A stretch of DNA of 64,000 nucleotides from NCBI GenBank assembly GCA_036852015.1, contig JAANDG010000166.1, positions 186,001-250,000 of the forward strand, in the 5' to 3' direction. Shown one piece after another: positions 24,929 to 36,940 of this stretch (its first letter is position 1; every line of letters starts with the position of its first letter). The position numbers were made by a program, and so were the translations under genes. Source of the DNA: Pelodera strongyloides (taxonomy: Eukaryota; Nematoda; Chromadorea; Rhabditida; Rhabditidae). Under the pieces are notes generated by a model. That model saw only the letters and a list, made by a program, of their open reading frames with translations. It ran no database searches and had not been told where the DNA came from.

Positions 24929-25980
24929 GTTGGTAGCATTACCCATCATATTCTCATTGAAATTTAGAAATGTTTCACGCGAACTCATTTGTGTGCATAT
25001 CTTGTTCGCGCAACTAAATATCGTTTTCAAATTTCAGCCAACCTTTGTCTTCAGTCTGCGGCGCTCGCCCACGGAACAAGCGCTCTGAATTCGGGCTTCT
25101 GAACTGATTTCGCTGCCGCGTTTCGCAACACCAATTTGAATGCTGGATCTATTTGAGTACGTTTTTCACTTTGCTATTTGGTAACTGGGTACAGTTCATT
25201 AAAATGAAAGTTAAATGTTGCGATATAACAATTAGTATGATGTTCACTCACCCTCTTGTTTCTTTAGATGTACGCGTTGGCATCAGGAGGACCATATTCA
25301 CCACCTCAATAAGAACGAAGAAATGTGAACCGCCAATCCGGTGAGCCATGCGTTCATGCTAGCCATCTAGACCGCTGTTTAGATACCTAATACAACAGCG
25401 GATTTGTCTAGCTTTATGACGGTGATTTTGTCTATAGTTTTCGCCTGTTCTGTTCATGATGGTCTTTGTATCAGTTGGTTTTTTTAGTCATAATTTATCA
25501 TGAATGTGTTTAGATAAGGTGTGCGGTGATTTTGTTGGAACTTCGATCAATGGGAAAATCTTTCGCCTCATTTGTTGAAGGTTTCCCGTTGAGGTTTGTT
25601 GCTATGAAGCTTACATAGGAGGTTCATGAGCATTAGAGACCAACTTGATAGGAAGAGCTATCAGTGTTAGTTGTAGGACTTTTTATGGCAATTTCGACGC
25701 TGTCGAGGTGCAGACTTATCTTCTTTCATAGATTTCATATTACAGTATTAAATTTCGGTATTTAGCTCTCCACTCTCGAAGACCCAACGCCAGCGACGGA
25801 AACTCTTTCTTCATAGTCGATTCTATAGTTTAGTACCCTAGCTTACATTGATAGTGCTCATCTTATGTAGTTGTAATGCTAAGTGCATCAATTAGCTCCC
25901 TTGTAGATATCACACATCTGACTTAAAAACTCTGCTTCTTGTAGTTCTTTTCCTCGTAGTTAGTGGCTAGTACGGTTAAT
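24929..25980. other. Tail of the exon-like array, then unannotated sequence
   Basis: Two more exon-like segments (25039-25157 after TTTCAG, and 25269-25340 before GTGAGCC). From about 25400 to 25980 nothing was recognised. Confidence 0.3.
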
Positions 25981-26398
25981 TTAAAGGGTCAGGCCCATTT
26001 CAAATTACCTCTATCTTTAATGATTCCATCTGATTCTCCATGTCAAATATAGTAGGATGCAATATTTTTCTAATTTTCAAGCGCAAAATTCACACACTAT
26101 TCATCAATTTACCGTGGGCAGTCATACCCAACTATTTATCGCAGTTGGCACGCCCATTCGCGCTTATTGGCCAATATCGCAATTGCCACGCCCAATAGAG
26201 CATATTGCCCAATTATCGCGAAGGGGCGTGACAACGACGACAAATAGTTGGGTATGACTGGCAATGGTAAACTGCTCAATACTGCGTGAATTTTGCGCTT
26301 GAAAATTAGAAAAATATCGTATCCTACTATATTTGACATAAAGAATCAGATGGAATCATCAAAAATAGGGGTCATTTGAGATGGGCCTGACCCTTTAA
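25981..26398. mobile_element. TTAA palindromic MITE, family C (418 bp)
   Basis: Begins TTAAAGGGTCAGGCCCAT and ends ATGGGCCTGACCCTTTAA. The arms pair for about 150 bp each side (TAGTTGGGTATGACTG near the centre). No ORF. TTAA ends suggest a piggyBac-like mobilising transposase. Confidence 0.9.
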
Positions 26399-26454
26399 GG
26401 GACATTTTTACTTCACTCTAGTTATTTGGCCAGATCCTCAGTGGGTGAGAGTTC

Positions 26455-26589
26455 ATTTCCCCGGAAGGGGTTGGCATCGTCGGAGGATGATGCGAAGAAA
26501 AAATAAATAAAAAAGAGAGAGAGATAGAGATTTTACTTTCTCCGGAAGGGGATGGCATCGTCGGAGGATGATGCGAAGAGAAAAAAAAT

Positions 26590-26620
<31 letters not shown>

Positions 26621-26622
26621 AG
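26455..26622. repeat. Direct repeat with GA microsatellite
   Basis: A segment containing GGCATCGTCGGAGGATGATG occurs twice (about 26471 and 26551), each followed by A-rich sequence and a GA run. Confidence 0.85.
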
Positions 26623-26624
26623 CA

Positions 26625-27015
26625 ACATGCAATCACTAGGTTATAGAACATTAAAAAGGACGCTTCACTACGTAGGGGGTCTTCCGCGAAGGCTGATCCC
26701 CACCAAACTACCCGACCCGATTCTTTTCGATGCACTTTGGGTTCTTTCCTTTGGCTGACTTCTGCACACAATTGTCCCAATGCATTCCTTGGTCGGGTTC
26801 CCTGGAAAGTGTCAGCCACCAAGGGCGTGGTACTTGGCCCAAGAAGACACAGGTCTAGTACCGACCCATCCACTGATGTGTCCCGTCCTCCCCCTTTGAA
26901 CCCCACCGTTCAAGGGGACGGACACCTTTTAGGAGATGGTTCTCTTTTCAGGTTCATTTCCCTAATGGACAGTACTCACTTAATCAATACGTTTCAGCTT
27001 TTTTTATAAACAGAG
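26625..27015 (+). mobile_element. Dispersed repeat, possible SINE, copy 1
   Basis: Aligns with 36525-36940: shared CAATCACTAG, ACCAAACTACC, GGACACCTT-AGGAGA, AGGTTCA-TCCC, ACAGTACTCAC and GTCATTGCCTTTTACCTT blocks in the same order. The GGTTCA-TCCC block resembles a Pol III B box. Diverged; no ORF. Confidence 0.55.
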
Positions 27016-27974
27016 TCATTGCCTTTTACCTTTTATTTACTTTTATTTGATTAATATAACAAATTTATTTACTTTTATTTGATTAATATAACAAACATTT
27101 CAGGTGTTTAGATTCTTTAGTGAATGTATGATACTAAATTAGTGTAGAGTTATCAAGACTCTATAAGCGACTTAAAAAATACGCAATCTAGATTTTGTGT
27201 ATGTATGTATGTTATCTAATAATGGTATCTACAAGTAAAGGAACTCACTAATTTACTGTTTGCCCAGATACGCAGTCATATTATTGAGATTCGGATGTTC
27301 ACCAAGCGCATGGCAAAGAAGATGGTGCGAAATAAAAGGCGTTTGGAATAAGAATGCGAGTGCCAGAACGGCACGTTTTTCTTGCAGTATTCGTAGCTTT
27401 CTGTACATAAGAAGAAACAAGCAGATGAAAAATTTATCCGCTTTTCATATTCTTTACGTAATTAGTTGCTGGGGATTTTCATGGATATCCCTTATATTTC
27501 AGGAAAAACACAGACACAAACAATTACGAAGCGAATAACGTAAAAAACAAGCTACATTGTGCACGCAGAAGGCAGATTTGGTAGTTACTACTTAATTATA
27601 ACATGCTCGACGTATTCTAGATGTTTTTGTTTAATTTAGACACTTAGGCATCGGTTCCTGTTTGTCAGTTTGCTATATTCGACGTTCTGATTGAATGTCA
27701 TGAATGTCAAAAAGAAGTAAATAAAGTAACAGTAATAATAGGAAAAGTGTAAATTAGAGTATTGATAGGCAACGTGTATCGTGTTCTTTAACATGATAAC
27801 CCCGTATTCGACCCTGATCGTATACGAGGATTTTGCTAAATAGAGAGTCACTGGTGCATAGTTTCAAGGTCCATAAAGGAATGGGAAGAGTTCAACTAGT
27901 AAAAATAAGGCGCAAAGAGTTGTGCTCTCTAATTGTAAATACAACTCTTATGAGAAAAAAAAATGTGATTTTTA

Positions 27975-28225
27975 CTATTGCTAGTTGGTAGCGCACCCGC
28001 CTCTCAATCCAGAGGTCGGGGGTACGCTCCCGGCTGGGACCTGCAAAAACTTCGATCGTCGCAAACATTCGGGATCGGCAGGCATGTCTGTCAAACCCAT
28101 GCTTACCCCGTTTCGTGTGGGATTATGCACATTAATTGGAAGTTTTTGACTCAATGTTTGTGCGTTTTTTAGACGCATAAGGCACTTTGGAAAGCAAGTG
28201 CCAAACGTGGATCCTGGGGACATTT
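27975..28225 (+). mobile_element. tRNA-derived SINE
   Basis: Head resembles a tRNA: an A-box-like TAGTTGGTAGCGC, a CCTCT/AGAGG anticodon stem and a B-box-like GGGGGTACGCTCCC. It continues into a non-tRNA body with TGTGGGATTATGCAC and ends in a GCATAAGGCAC region. It does not fold as a proper tRNA. Confidence 0.6.
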
Positions 28226-28914
28226 GTGACAGCTTAATTGACGAAAGCTAGATGCAAATATTAAAAATAAACGTACGAGCTTCAATTTATAAGATGTTAC
28301 ATGGGCACATGTTTTCAGTGTTACGATAATGTTCAGTTGATGTCCTTGGTGGAATTTTATCCAACATCGATGTGGCTTTTTTATGATTTCATTATTGAAC
28401 ATATTTTAGATAAACTGTGTCATCACACACTACTGAATGTGGACGACTGCAATCGCTAAACTGGAGAAAGTCAATGGCACAGGTTTCTTTGGGGGGTCTT
28501 TTAATTTTTATTTATTTCATGTTTTCGCAGTTCTAATATGCAGTATAAAAGTATTATGCAGCACACTAACGGTAGCATACAATGTTATACAGTTTCGGAC
28601 ATAGAAAAGTTGTTGTTTGATGATGGTAGTTTAGCATCTTAGTTAGTTCACTGTTCACTTTAATTATACCCGTCCTGATGTCTGTTGTATAGTATGTAGT
28701 GTCCCGTCAATTGTACGTACGTCTATTGAGTATTCGAGCATGGATTATTACTGTAATATCAATTTCTATAATTTGGTGACTATCAATGTTTCAGCTTTTC
28801 TTCTTTTGGAGGTGGGCTGAGATGGTGACAGTACATAATTATGGTAAGTGATTTGCAAATCGAATAATACGGAAAACGGCTTATGAGAAATTGCTCATTG
28901 TCAAGTAAAATTCA

Positions 28915-29075
28915 GTTTATTCGTTGTTGTAATTCTGTTGTAAGGACTGTAATTTATAACATAATTTATAACATTGTATGCTACCTGTTGTAAGGACTGT
29001 AATTGTTGTAATTCTGTTGTAAGGACTGTTTATTCGTTGTTGTAATTCCGTTGTAAGGACTGTAATTCATATACA
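28915..29075 (+). repeat. Tandem repeat of TTGTAAGGACTGTAAT
   Basis: Four imperfect copies of a unit containing GTTGTAAGGACTGTAATT. Confidence 0.85.
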
Positions 29076-29945
29076 AGGGTATCTAACAAGGTATCTACAA
29101 CTCAGAATAAAGGACACTAATTTTTTTGTTTGCCTACATACGCACTTATTTTATTCAGATTCGGCGGGTGACAAAAAAAAACATGATGCAAAAGGAAAGA
29201 AAAAGAAATGCTTCCAGATTGTGGAGGTACGTAAGGTACGTTTCCCGCTTTGGATAAGAAACACGCATGCCAGGGTTTCATGCTTCTCTTTTGTCGCTTG
29301 TGATTAATATGACCTACTAAAATCCCTTGTTCTAAAAAAGTTTATTAGAAAAAAAGTCTCGACTTAACATAGCAATAATTGCGAAACCGAAAAAAAAGCT
29401 CCCTGAGGGGTAGTGAAGCGTGCAGATCAGATAGTAAATCCATACGTTTTAATTTCTTATAGTATGTATACGTACATGTACATGTCTTGAGAGTACAATT
29501 GTACAGTATGAAATATGATGTACAATATGTCCAGTTGATGTCCTTCTGTTATCGTGCCCAATATTCCGATGTGGGTTTTTTTATGATTTCGTCATCGTGA
29601 AGTTTTTAGATGAATGGCGAACCGCTGATTACTATCGTCGGTGACAAATCAAGTACTGAACAAGAGAAAGTCAAGGCGACCGGTTGTTTGGGAGTTCATT
29701 TTTTATTTTACAACTGTGCAGCTTTTATTAGTTACCGAATGTAGTATATAGTAGTTTCTCCGCTGTACTGATTGTGAGTGATGGGGTCACAAAAAAAACA
29801 TAAAAGTTGAGACTTGATATAGATTAAAGACTGGGCTTTTAGACCTCTATAATTTCACACATATTTGTTTGGTCAGTTATGGTATTTGTATTCTGTAAGC
29901 TAACGTATTTATGTTGGATAATGTGCTTTATTTCTGAAGTAATGG

Positions 29946-30233
29946 GGTTTCCACGTAGGCCAAAAAACGTGCGTTTTGCTTCCAAGTATCAAACAGGCAT
30001 CTCTTGTGCAATTTACCGTAATTTTGAATGCATCTTTGAAAATAATCCGTATTGTGGAAAATTCGCCATGCTATAACAAAAATGAAGGGAAAATGCACAC
30101 TGCATGCACTCTTGAAAAACAAATGGTCCCTCGGCTACCGAAACTGTCTGTTAGATATTCACGTGCAGTTCCAAAATACGGTACTTTTTTCTATACTTGG
30201 AAGGAATATGGAATATCGGCCATACTTGGAAAC
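29946..30233. mobile_element. Inverted-repeat MITE family D, copy 2
   Basis: GGTTTCCACGTAGGCC and GGCCATACTTGGAAACC ends, with inner CTTCCAAGTATC and ATACTTGGAAGG arms, as at 16971-17178. A weaker relative may be present at 32437-32574. Confidence 0.75.
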
Positions 30234-30420
30234 CATAAGTGTTTTTAATTTGATAAAAATAAATGTTTCAGCTTTTCTACTTTCGGAAGTGAACTGAGAT
30301 GGTGACAGTGCGAGATACTTATTGAGCGTTTGAATTAAATTAGGGTAAGTCATTCGCAAATCGAATAAGATGGCAAATGGCTGAGAGTCATTGCTCCTTG
30401 TCAAGTAAAATTCGGTTTAT

Positions 30421-30934
30421 TCACATTTCCGAGAACTGTAATCCACAACTCTTGCAATACACAAAGTATTATCCATCTGTTCGTGAGTTCAACCGAGTTC
30501 AGCGTGCCAAATTGCTAATGAAAATTACGGTACAATTTTTGACAGGGTCAACACATTTATTTGGCCGTTTATTTGGCCGTTTATTTGGCCTACTTCCCCC
30601 ACTTATTATTTGATGTGAACTTTCTTTTGAACAGGGTTATTTAGGTTTTTGCACATTCGCATAAGACATTCTGAACAGCGACCTACGCTTACCTTGCAAT
30701 TCTGAAACTTGGTGCACAACAATGAATGATGAAGAATCTCTGCTTGTCACTCATTGTGCTTTGGAGAATACAGCCGAAAATGGTACGCACCTACGACACT
30801 GAATACGTCTGGGAAAACAATTCATTTTTCATTTTTCGACCATATTTACTTGAGCTTTCATTATTTCCGCGTAAAAGCTTTGTGTAAATCCCCTAAAAGA
30901 CATATGTCTTTCTCTCTTTGATGGATTTTAGTCT
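30421..30934. other. No gene seen; short tandem repeat
   Basis: TTATTTGGCCG is repeated at 30556-30592. Otherwise nothing was recognised. Confidence 0.5.
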
Positions 30935-31008
30935 TTTAGTGGAGCGGACTCGAACCCGCGTCACTTGCCTACTCGGCAAGCACTCACCTGTTGAGCTAAT
31001 ATTTAACC
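30935..31008 (-). mobile_element. tRNA-like sequence (SINE head or tRNA relic)
   Basis: On the minus strand: TTAGCTCAACAGGTG (A box), CTTGC/GCAAG anticodon stem, and an excellent B box GGTTCGAGTCC. The T-arm and acceptor stem do not pair properly, and the loop lacks U33, so it is not called as a functional tRNA. Confidence 0.55.
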
Positions 31009-31546
31009 ACTAGCCAGACTTATTTCAGATATCTCCACATCCGCATAAAAAATTCTGCAGGGACAAAGTTGGACATGCTTCAATGTGTGTTTTTCCTATT
31101 TTCTTGATCGTGCCTTGTTTTTGTTGTTTGCTACCTTGTGATCTTTTTGAAAAGAGCATTCCAATGATTTTTTCTGTGCTCATATTATGCACGTACATGT
31201 AGTGTTTTTGAATCTGGAACGAAAGTCCAAGAAAGACCACCCACGGAGGGCCACCCATAAAGGACCACCCACGATGATGTGCAAGTCGAGTCGCTTTAGG
31301 GAGACAAATCACATGGGTGAGCAGCTTTTTTGTTGAACTTTGTATATTTAATCGCACTATGCAGCTAGAATGTGTTTGATTGCGTTACAAAACAACTCTC
31401 CTTAATTATTCTTTAACTACATACAGAAATGACAGATGAAAAATATATGAAAAAATGAAGATATTGTAATGATTATATAAGAGTTCATCAATAGAAACCA
31501 AAAGCCGTCTATATATGCACCACTGACAAAAACCCTGGCATTCAAA
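31009..31546. other. No gene seen; GACCACCC motif cluster
   Basis: Three copies of GACCACCCA or a variant lie at 31225-31275. The same motif recurs at 45735-45775 and, as GTGGGTGGTC, at 49500-49690. Confidence 0.5.
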
Positions 31547-32087
31547 TTAAGCGAAATACCTGTCGGTTTTTGAAACACATCGAGTACTCCAGAATTCTTA
31601 AAGGGAATATGTAAGCCCTTTTTGAAGTTAAGCTGTGTTGATAGAATGTATGTTTCCCATTAAGGAAACAATAACAAAAGTTGTCCAAAGATCCCCAGTT
31701 AGCAGAAAATAAACCACAAAGTTCATCCTTTCCATAGTAAACGCGTTACTTGAGACGATGCCATACATCGACGGGGTCAATGGAAATTTTTTCAAATATA
31801 CATACAGATATCGTGAAATTGCATTACTCAGAGACATATTTGCATGCAAATTCGAATATTCACATTTGCATATTCAGCCGCCTATTTAAATTCACGTCTG
31901 GTGTGGAAACTCTAGTTTTGCGTGTGTTTGCGCATTTTAAGTGCCTACATATTCCCTTTAAGCAGCCTATGCAAATGAACATAAATTAGAATGAAAAATC
32001 AAGCTAAATTCGAGCAAATTAGCATAACTACGTAAGAATTCAGTTGTCCACGATGCGTTTTGGAAACCGGCCGGTATTTCGCTTTAA
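31547..32087. mobile_element. Family A MITE split by another MITE
   Basis: Left end TTAAGCGAAATACCTGTCGG and right end CCGGCCGGTATTTCGCTTTAA-like. The expected middle (AATTCTTA then GCAGCCTATGCAAATG) is interrupted at a TTAA by the element at 31598-31961. Confidence 0.85.
31598..31961. mobile_element. TTAA MITE family B, nested insertion
   Basis: Starts TTAAAGGGAATATGTA and ends TACATATTCCCTTTAA. It sits inside the family A element, exactly at a TTAA in the host copy. No transposase. Confidence 0.85.
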
Positions 32088-33860
32088 AATGCATCACCGA
32101 ATTTCGCCGGTTCTCTCTCATAATAATATGTAAGACTTCTAAACATATCCATATGGTTGTTTGAAGCGTGACTGACAAGGGAAGTCAAAGGCTCGTAACT
32201 TTTTTAGAGAAGAATTTGCGAAAATTTTCTATGTCAAAGTTCTTCAGCATGAAAGTTTCTACAAAACTGTGTGGTTTGTGACTCTAAAGGACAAGGCCAT
32301 GGTTCAAGCTTCCCTTATGAGCGAGTTGGTACGCATGTACGCTATCGATGTGCGTTTTAATGGTTGCATAATATTGATTGATAATAAGTAAGCATTGCGC
32401 TGCATTTTTACCAGCCTGCGCGCTCATAAATCTTATGGGATTTCCAAATTTCCAAGTATGGTGAAAATTTACAGTATTTTGGAAAATATTTTTTAATTTT
32501 TGATATCATAAATGCAAAAATACGGTAGTATTGACAGAATCACCCCGAATTTTTGGGATATTTGGAAAACCCATAACCATAAGTACCAAGAATTGATGAA
32601 CCGTATTGCATGTTGCATGTATTTATTCGTGTCTCTAGTATTGATAATTACAGAGCCGCCCCTAAAGTAGAAACGCTGAAACATTCATACTTTTCAATAG
32701 AAAAAATTCATTTAAAAAAAAACTATTTAATAAAGGTTTGATTGTTGTACATTTAGCTTTTGTTAGCCAAAGCACATACATTATAGGTATTTTACGATGC
32801 AGGGCCGATTCTTTATTCACGAATTCATGAACCAGTTGCCAGATGCGCTATCCCGCGTTACGCAATGTATTGAGTGATTTTCAGCTGACAAATTGATCGA
32901 CTTCTTCGTCGGGGAAACGATTTCACACGGGAAAAGGTTCACTCAAAGGAATATCTGACGTTTTTCTCAATATCACCAAACAAAACACTTAATTGGCACG
33001 CCTAATGTATATTGAGTTTGTAAGTTCATGAAACGAGTCTTTTTAGAGTCAAAATGAGCTAGCAGCATGCGTAATTAAGAAAGAGAAAAATAGCCTATAT
33101 TATTTGGGCAGTTGTTTTTTCTTGGCGTTAGACTCATATTTTTATGTATGTCACGCATATCACAACCATTCCTTAGAAACTGTGTGCCCCCTACGGCACA
33201 CAGTGCACAGTCTACAGATACACTGTATTTTTTTGACAGAAATCAGAATCGGTGTTGGAGTGTGCGGACGCAACTATATTACACTTGAACTGCACTTACT
33301 TGTAGGGCTGTTAAGGCAATCGCCATGCATTTGCTACACTAGGTGGGTCGTTTTATGCATTGCATTTTTCTATAAAAACCATATTGGACAACTCATCATG
33401 TCAATAAATCATTTTACAATATTTAGCAAATTAACCCAGTGAGTAGGTATTTTCTAGTTTTTGCATAATCTTTCGCATTTAACTCGAAATAAAACGGACG
33501 TATTTAGAAGTTTGTAGTTTTCTGCCGTCGTTTAAATAAGGAGAAATATTTTACTTTCAGTGTGGCTGCCCGGAACGGTTTATTCTGCACTGGAGTAATG
33601 TACTGCAATCTCCTCGAAAGGTTCACGAAGGACTAAGCATTCTAAGCGTCTTCACTATTTTGTTTTCGCCTTATTTTGTACTTTTTATGCTAGTGCGGCT
33701 AGTGGGCTATACGGTATGGAGGATCCTTTATAGGATTCTAGTGTCAATTGATGTTTTTAAGAAAACAAGAGCAACTCCACTGAAATAAAGCCACATTGGG
33801 GAGTTGCTCAGGTCACATGGTCACTATTCGTTTATCCTTGACTTGAATTCCAAAAAAAGA
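32088..33860. other. No gene recognised
   Basis: AT-rich. A weak inverted repeat (GGATTTCCAAATTTCCAAG ... TTTGGAAAACCC) lies at 32437-32574. Longest ORF about 112 aa at 33104-33442 (+), of AT-rich composition and no recognised similarity. Confidence 0.5.
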
Positions 33861-34720
33861 CAGTATGGTATGCTAGGGCAGCGACTTTCAATACGATTAC
33901 GGAGTACAAGTACAGAGCAATATTACTGAGTGTAAGAAGACGCTTCATAAGCGTTTTTTTTTCAAAACCAAAACTGAGAGTTGCTTACGACGGGGCAGTT
34001 ACTTTCAATAGGATATGTGTGGGTGGGAAAAGGTAAACGGTGTGGGTGCCCAGAGGTAGTTAGATGCATGTCGGGTGTATACTGAGGAGTATTTCATTGT
34101 GAAATTGACCATTTGATGGTTACGAATGACAAACAAAAGCTGGAAGTTGCTTAAAATTAAAATGGCGTAAAATATCATACCATAGTTGCGGAGTAATAAG
34201 CAACATTGTGATACGTGTGGTACAGAAGGGATGTTTCATTTTCGTATGAAGCTTTCCTATCTTAACAGGGCATGAATCATAAATGTTGTAGTTTTGGCTG
34301 GCAGGTGACGGCTATGTACCGCATGCAATGCTTATATCGAGTGAAAAGTTACTTCATAACTTCATACTTCATAGTGTGTAGAACATTTGTTGGTGTCATG
34401 ATGTGGTATGCAACACACTTGAATTATTGGGAATATGTACCGGCTTCGAAGTCCCGACACGGCTTTCAAACGTGTACAGTAAAACGGGGGTATCTTTGAA
34501 TTATGCCTCATTTCTCCGACATACTATATTCGATAAAAAGAAAATTATTGAGTGTTTTGTGGACAAAAAATATTGGGTGTGGGTAAATGAGTTGTGTGCC
34601 GTATTTTGAGAACTCCACCCACGCCACATTCCTTTTCCAATCCACCCACACAGTAATGGTGGCCTGTACACCGTAATCGTTATTGAAAGTCGCTGCCCTG
34701 TCATACCATACACCATACTG
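33861..34720. mobile_element. Non-autonomous DNA element with long terminal inverted repeats
   Basis: Left end CAGTATGGTATGCTAGGGCA and right end with TCATACCATACACCATACTG are inverted copies. The homology extends inward over GCGACTTTCAATA and CCACCCAC blocks. 860 bp with CAG...CTG ends and no transposase ORF. Target duplication not clear. Confidence 0.75.
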
Positions 34721-35549
34721 CCCTTTAGTAATTTTTAGTTTCTGACAAAGAAATTCGAGTTACATATAAACAGAAATGGAAACATTAATAGAACTCTCGG
34801 CAACCAAATTAAACACGAAAATGATTATATTTTGATTCTTTGTTTTTACAGGAACATATCAATAAAACATGAAATTGTGCATCCGTGTCAGTACGAATTT
34901 TTTTGTTACCCAGATCGGAAGGAACACTAACTAAGTATAATTATCAATGGCGGATGAATTTCGTCCAAGAAGCATATTTCATAATTTTTATGTGTAATTA
35001 ATATGTAGTTAATGGACTCAATGAGCTGTTCATGTTCATTGAAAAACCAGCAACAAGTGCCAAACAAATTTGTATTATTACAAACAATCAGGTGTTAGTG
35101 AAATTTTTATTCACGCACAACAGTAGAACATGTAAATACAAAATCAGTTATATACTAACAAAGTACAGGATATTTCCCAGAAGCGTACACGCAGCTATGT
35201 GGATTCAATGTGTGTATTTGTGTATATACGCGATTGACGTTTCAACAGTAATTAGAAACATATGCATATCCCACATATTAGTCAAAACGTCGGCGTCAAA
35301 GCGTGATTCAATCATTTCACGTACACAGAACTGCCAACAGGACACAAGAAGCTGAACAAAACGAGAGAAACCTTTCAGATAGCAAATCGACAGCTTCCTA
35401 AAATTAGACTGATAAACAGAGATAAATACTTTCAGTTTTCTTCATCCTTTCTTTCGAGTCGATCCTAACGATATGCAATCGAATAAAAAGCGACACCTCT
35501 CACCGATCTCAGCGCAGAGGAAAAGGGTCTGGTACAATCCTATGTGCGT
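34721..35549. other. No gene recognised
   Basis: AT-rich. The 107-codon open stretch at 35032-35355 has no recognised similarity or splice context. Confidence 0.5.
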
Positions 35550-35880
35550 AGAGGAATTTGCGTAGCGTACACGCAAATGGGGGGCACTACAGACCACCCA
35601 CCGTGCCCGCACACGCCAACACACTCCGCGGGCACACCAAATGAAATTAGCGGACGCGCCATCGCCGCGCACAAAAAAGGGTCACATGGAGGCGATATTG
35701 GTGCGCCGCAGAAGGTACCCCATAAGTGCATTCGCGAGCCTTTTAATTGAGACGCGGCATGTGGGCCTCCAGTGCGACGTCTGTCGCGCACTCCTGGCGG
35801 GCGGCCACGCCGCGCACTATGCAGGGCAAGTGCCCCTAGCGCGGACCCTCTGTGTGCGCGACGATGGCACATAGTTTCAC
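35550..35880. repeat. GC-rich dispersed repeat, copy 3
   Basis: Shares CGCGCCATCGCCGCGCACAA with 18830-18860, and has GTGCGCC and GGCGCAC motifs in both orientations. Arg/Ala-rich ORFs on both strands are by-products of the composition. Confidence 0.6.
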
Positions 35881-36524
35881 GTTGTCTACCAAATTTACGC
35901 TAGTTTACGAACCCAACGACCTTATTTAAATCGAAACAAATTCCGAATTTAAATGTTCGTTTAAATATGTAGAAAAAATAAGCGTATAAAATAATAAAAT
36001 AACAAGATATACGACTTTCAAAACGCACACTTATTCCTAATTTCTCCGCCATCGGAAGCAAATTTTGAATCGAATGAGGCCATTAAATCGAAAATTCGAA
36101 ATATTTCCACTATCCCAAGAAAACAACATATTTTCATATTTTGAGATAAAATAATACCGAATAAGAAAAATAACTCACTTTTTTTTCTTCGATGTGCAAA
36201 TTGGATGTTGTTTATGAAGATTTCCACCAATGCAAGAAGTATACAGGGGTAACAAAAATCACAACAAAAACACAGGCATACAAAAACAATTTATTACAAA
36301 ACACAGCGAAGTCATACTATCTTTTAATTCCAAGGTTTACAGAAGATTGTATATGTCACAAGTGTGTCGTTTTCTACCGTAGTAGATTCCAAGGATATCA
36401 ATGACCAAGAATGTAGGCAATTAGCCATTACCTACTTTCCCAATCATTTACATTTTTCCAACGCACTAGAGTTCAGGCAGATCCCCAGATTCTCACTCAA
36501 ACCCCCACCCCTTCTACTATTCTT
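35881..36524. other. No gene recognised
   Basis: AT-rich sequence without a supported feature. Confidence 0.5.
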
Positions 36525-36940
36525 ACAACATACAATCACTAGCTTATATAACGTAATATTCTCACTACAATAAGGACCCTCCGCCAAAACCAGATGGTCT
36601 TCTACGAACGCTATTCCCCTACCAAACTACCGTAACCGACCTTTTCTCCGCTCCTTTGAATTCCCGCCTTGAGCCTCTTCAGACCTAGCCACCTTCGTCC
36701 TGCCGCTCCCCGCTCGTGATCCCGGGCGAGCGTAGCCGTTGGGTCGCCCTACTGGTCCGGTCCGGCACAGGTCCAGACCGTTTGTTCCGCCAATGGTCCT
36801 GTCCTCACCCTCTGACCCGCGGGCTCAACGGGGAAGGACACCTTCCAGGAGAAGGCCTGATCCAGGTTCAGATCCCAACCGGAACAGTACTCACAAGGTT
36901 TTGGAGAGTCATTGCCTTTTACCTTACCTGCACACACTTA
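36525..36940 (+). mobile_element. Dispersed repeat, possible SINE, copy 2
   Basis: Diverged copy of 26625-27015 in the same orientation. Here the B-box-like block is GGTTCAGATCC, closer to the Pol III consensus. Confidence 0.55.

Larger units (their letters stand above)
27200..30420 (+). repeat. Old tandem duplication with exon-like segments
   Basis: Two diverged copies in the same order. GCCCAGATACGCAG at 27265 matches GCCTACATACGCAC at 29133; CAGTTGATGTCCTT at 28333 matches 29531; a segment ending at GCACAG/GTTTCTT (28481) matches GACCG/GTTGTTT (29681); CAGCTTTTCTTCTTT at 28792 matches 30272; and GTCAAGTAAAATTC at 28899 matches 30397. Several blocks start after TTTAG or TTTCAG and end at GT, as in the arrays upstream, and no frame is shared. 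Later insertions (a SINE at 27975 and MITE D copy 2) separate the copies. Confidence 0.55.

Noticed and set aside
26418..26906. 162-aa ORF on the minus strand
   Set aside because: Runs through the duplicated GA-repeat segment and the SINE-like repeat; low-complexity Leu/Ser/Phe.
30935..31008. Functional tRNA on the minus strand
   Set aside because: Good A and B boxes, but the T stem is mismatched, the acceptor stem does not close and U33 is missing.
35540..35874. Overlapping Arg/Ala-rich ORFs on both strands
   Set aside because: Caused by the GC-rich repeat, which lacks stops in several frames.
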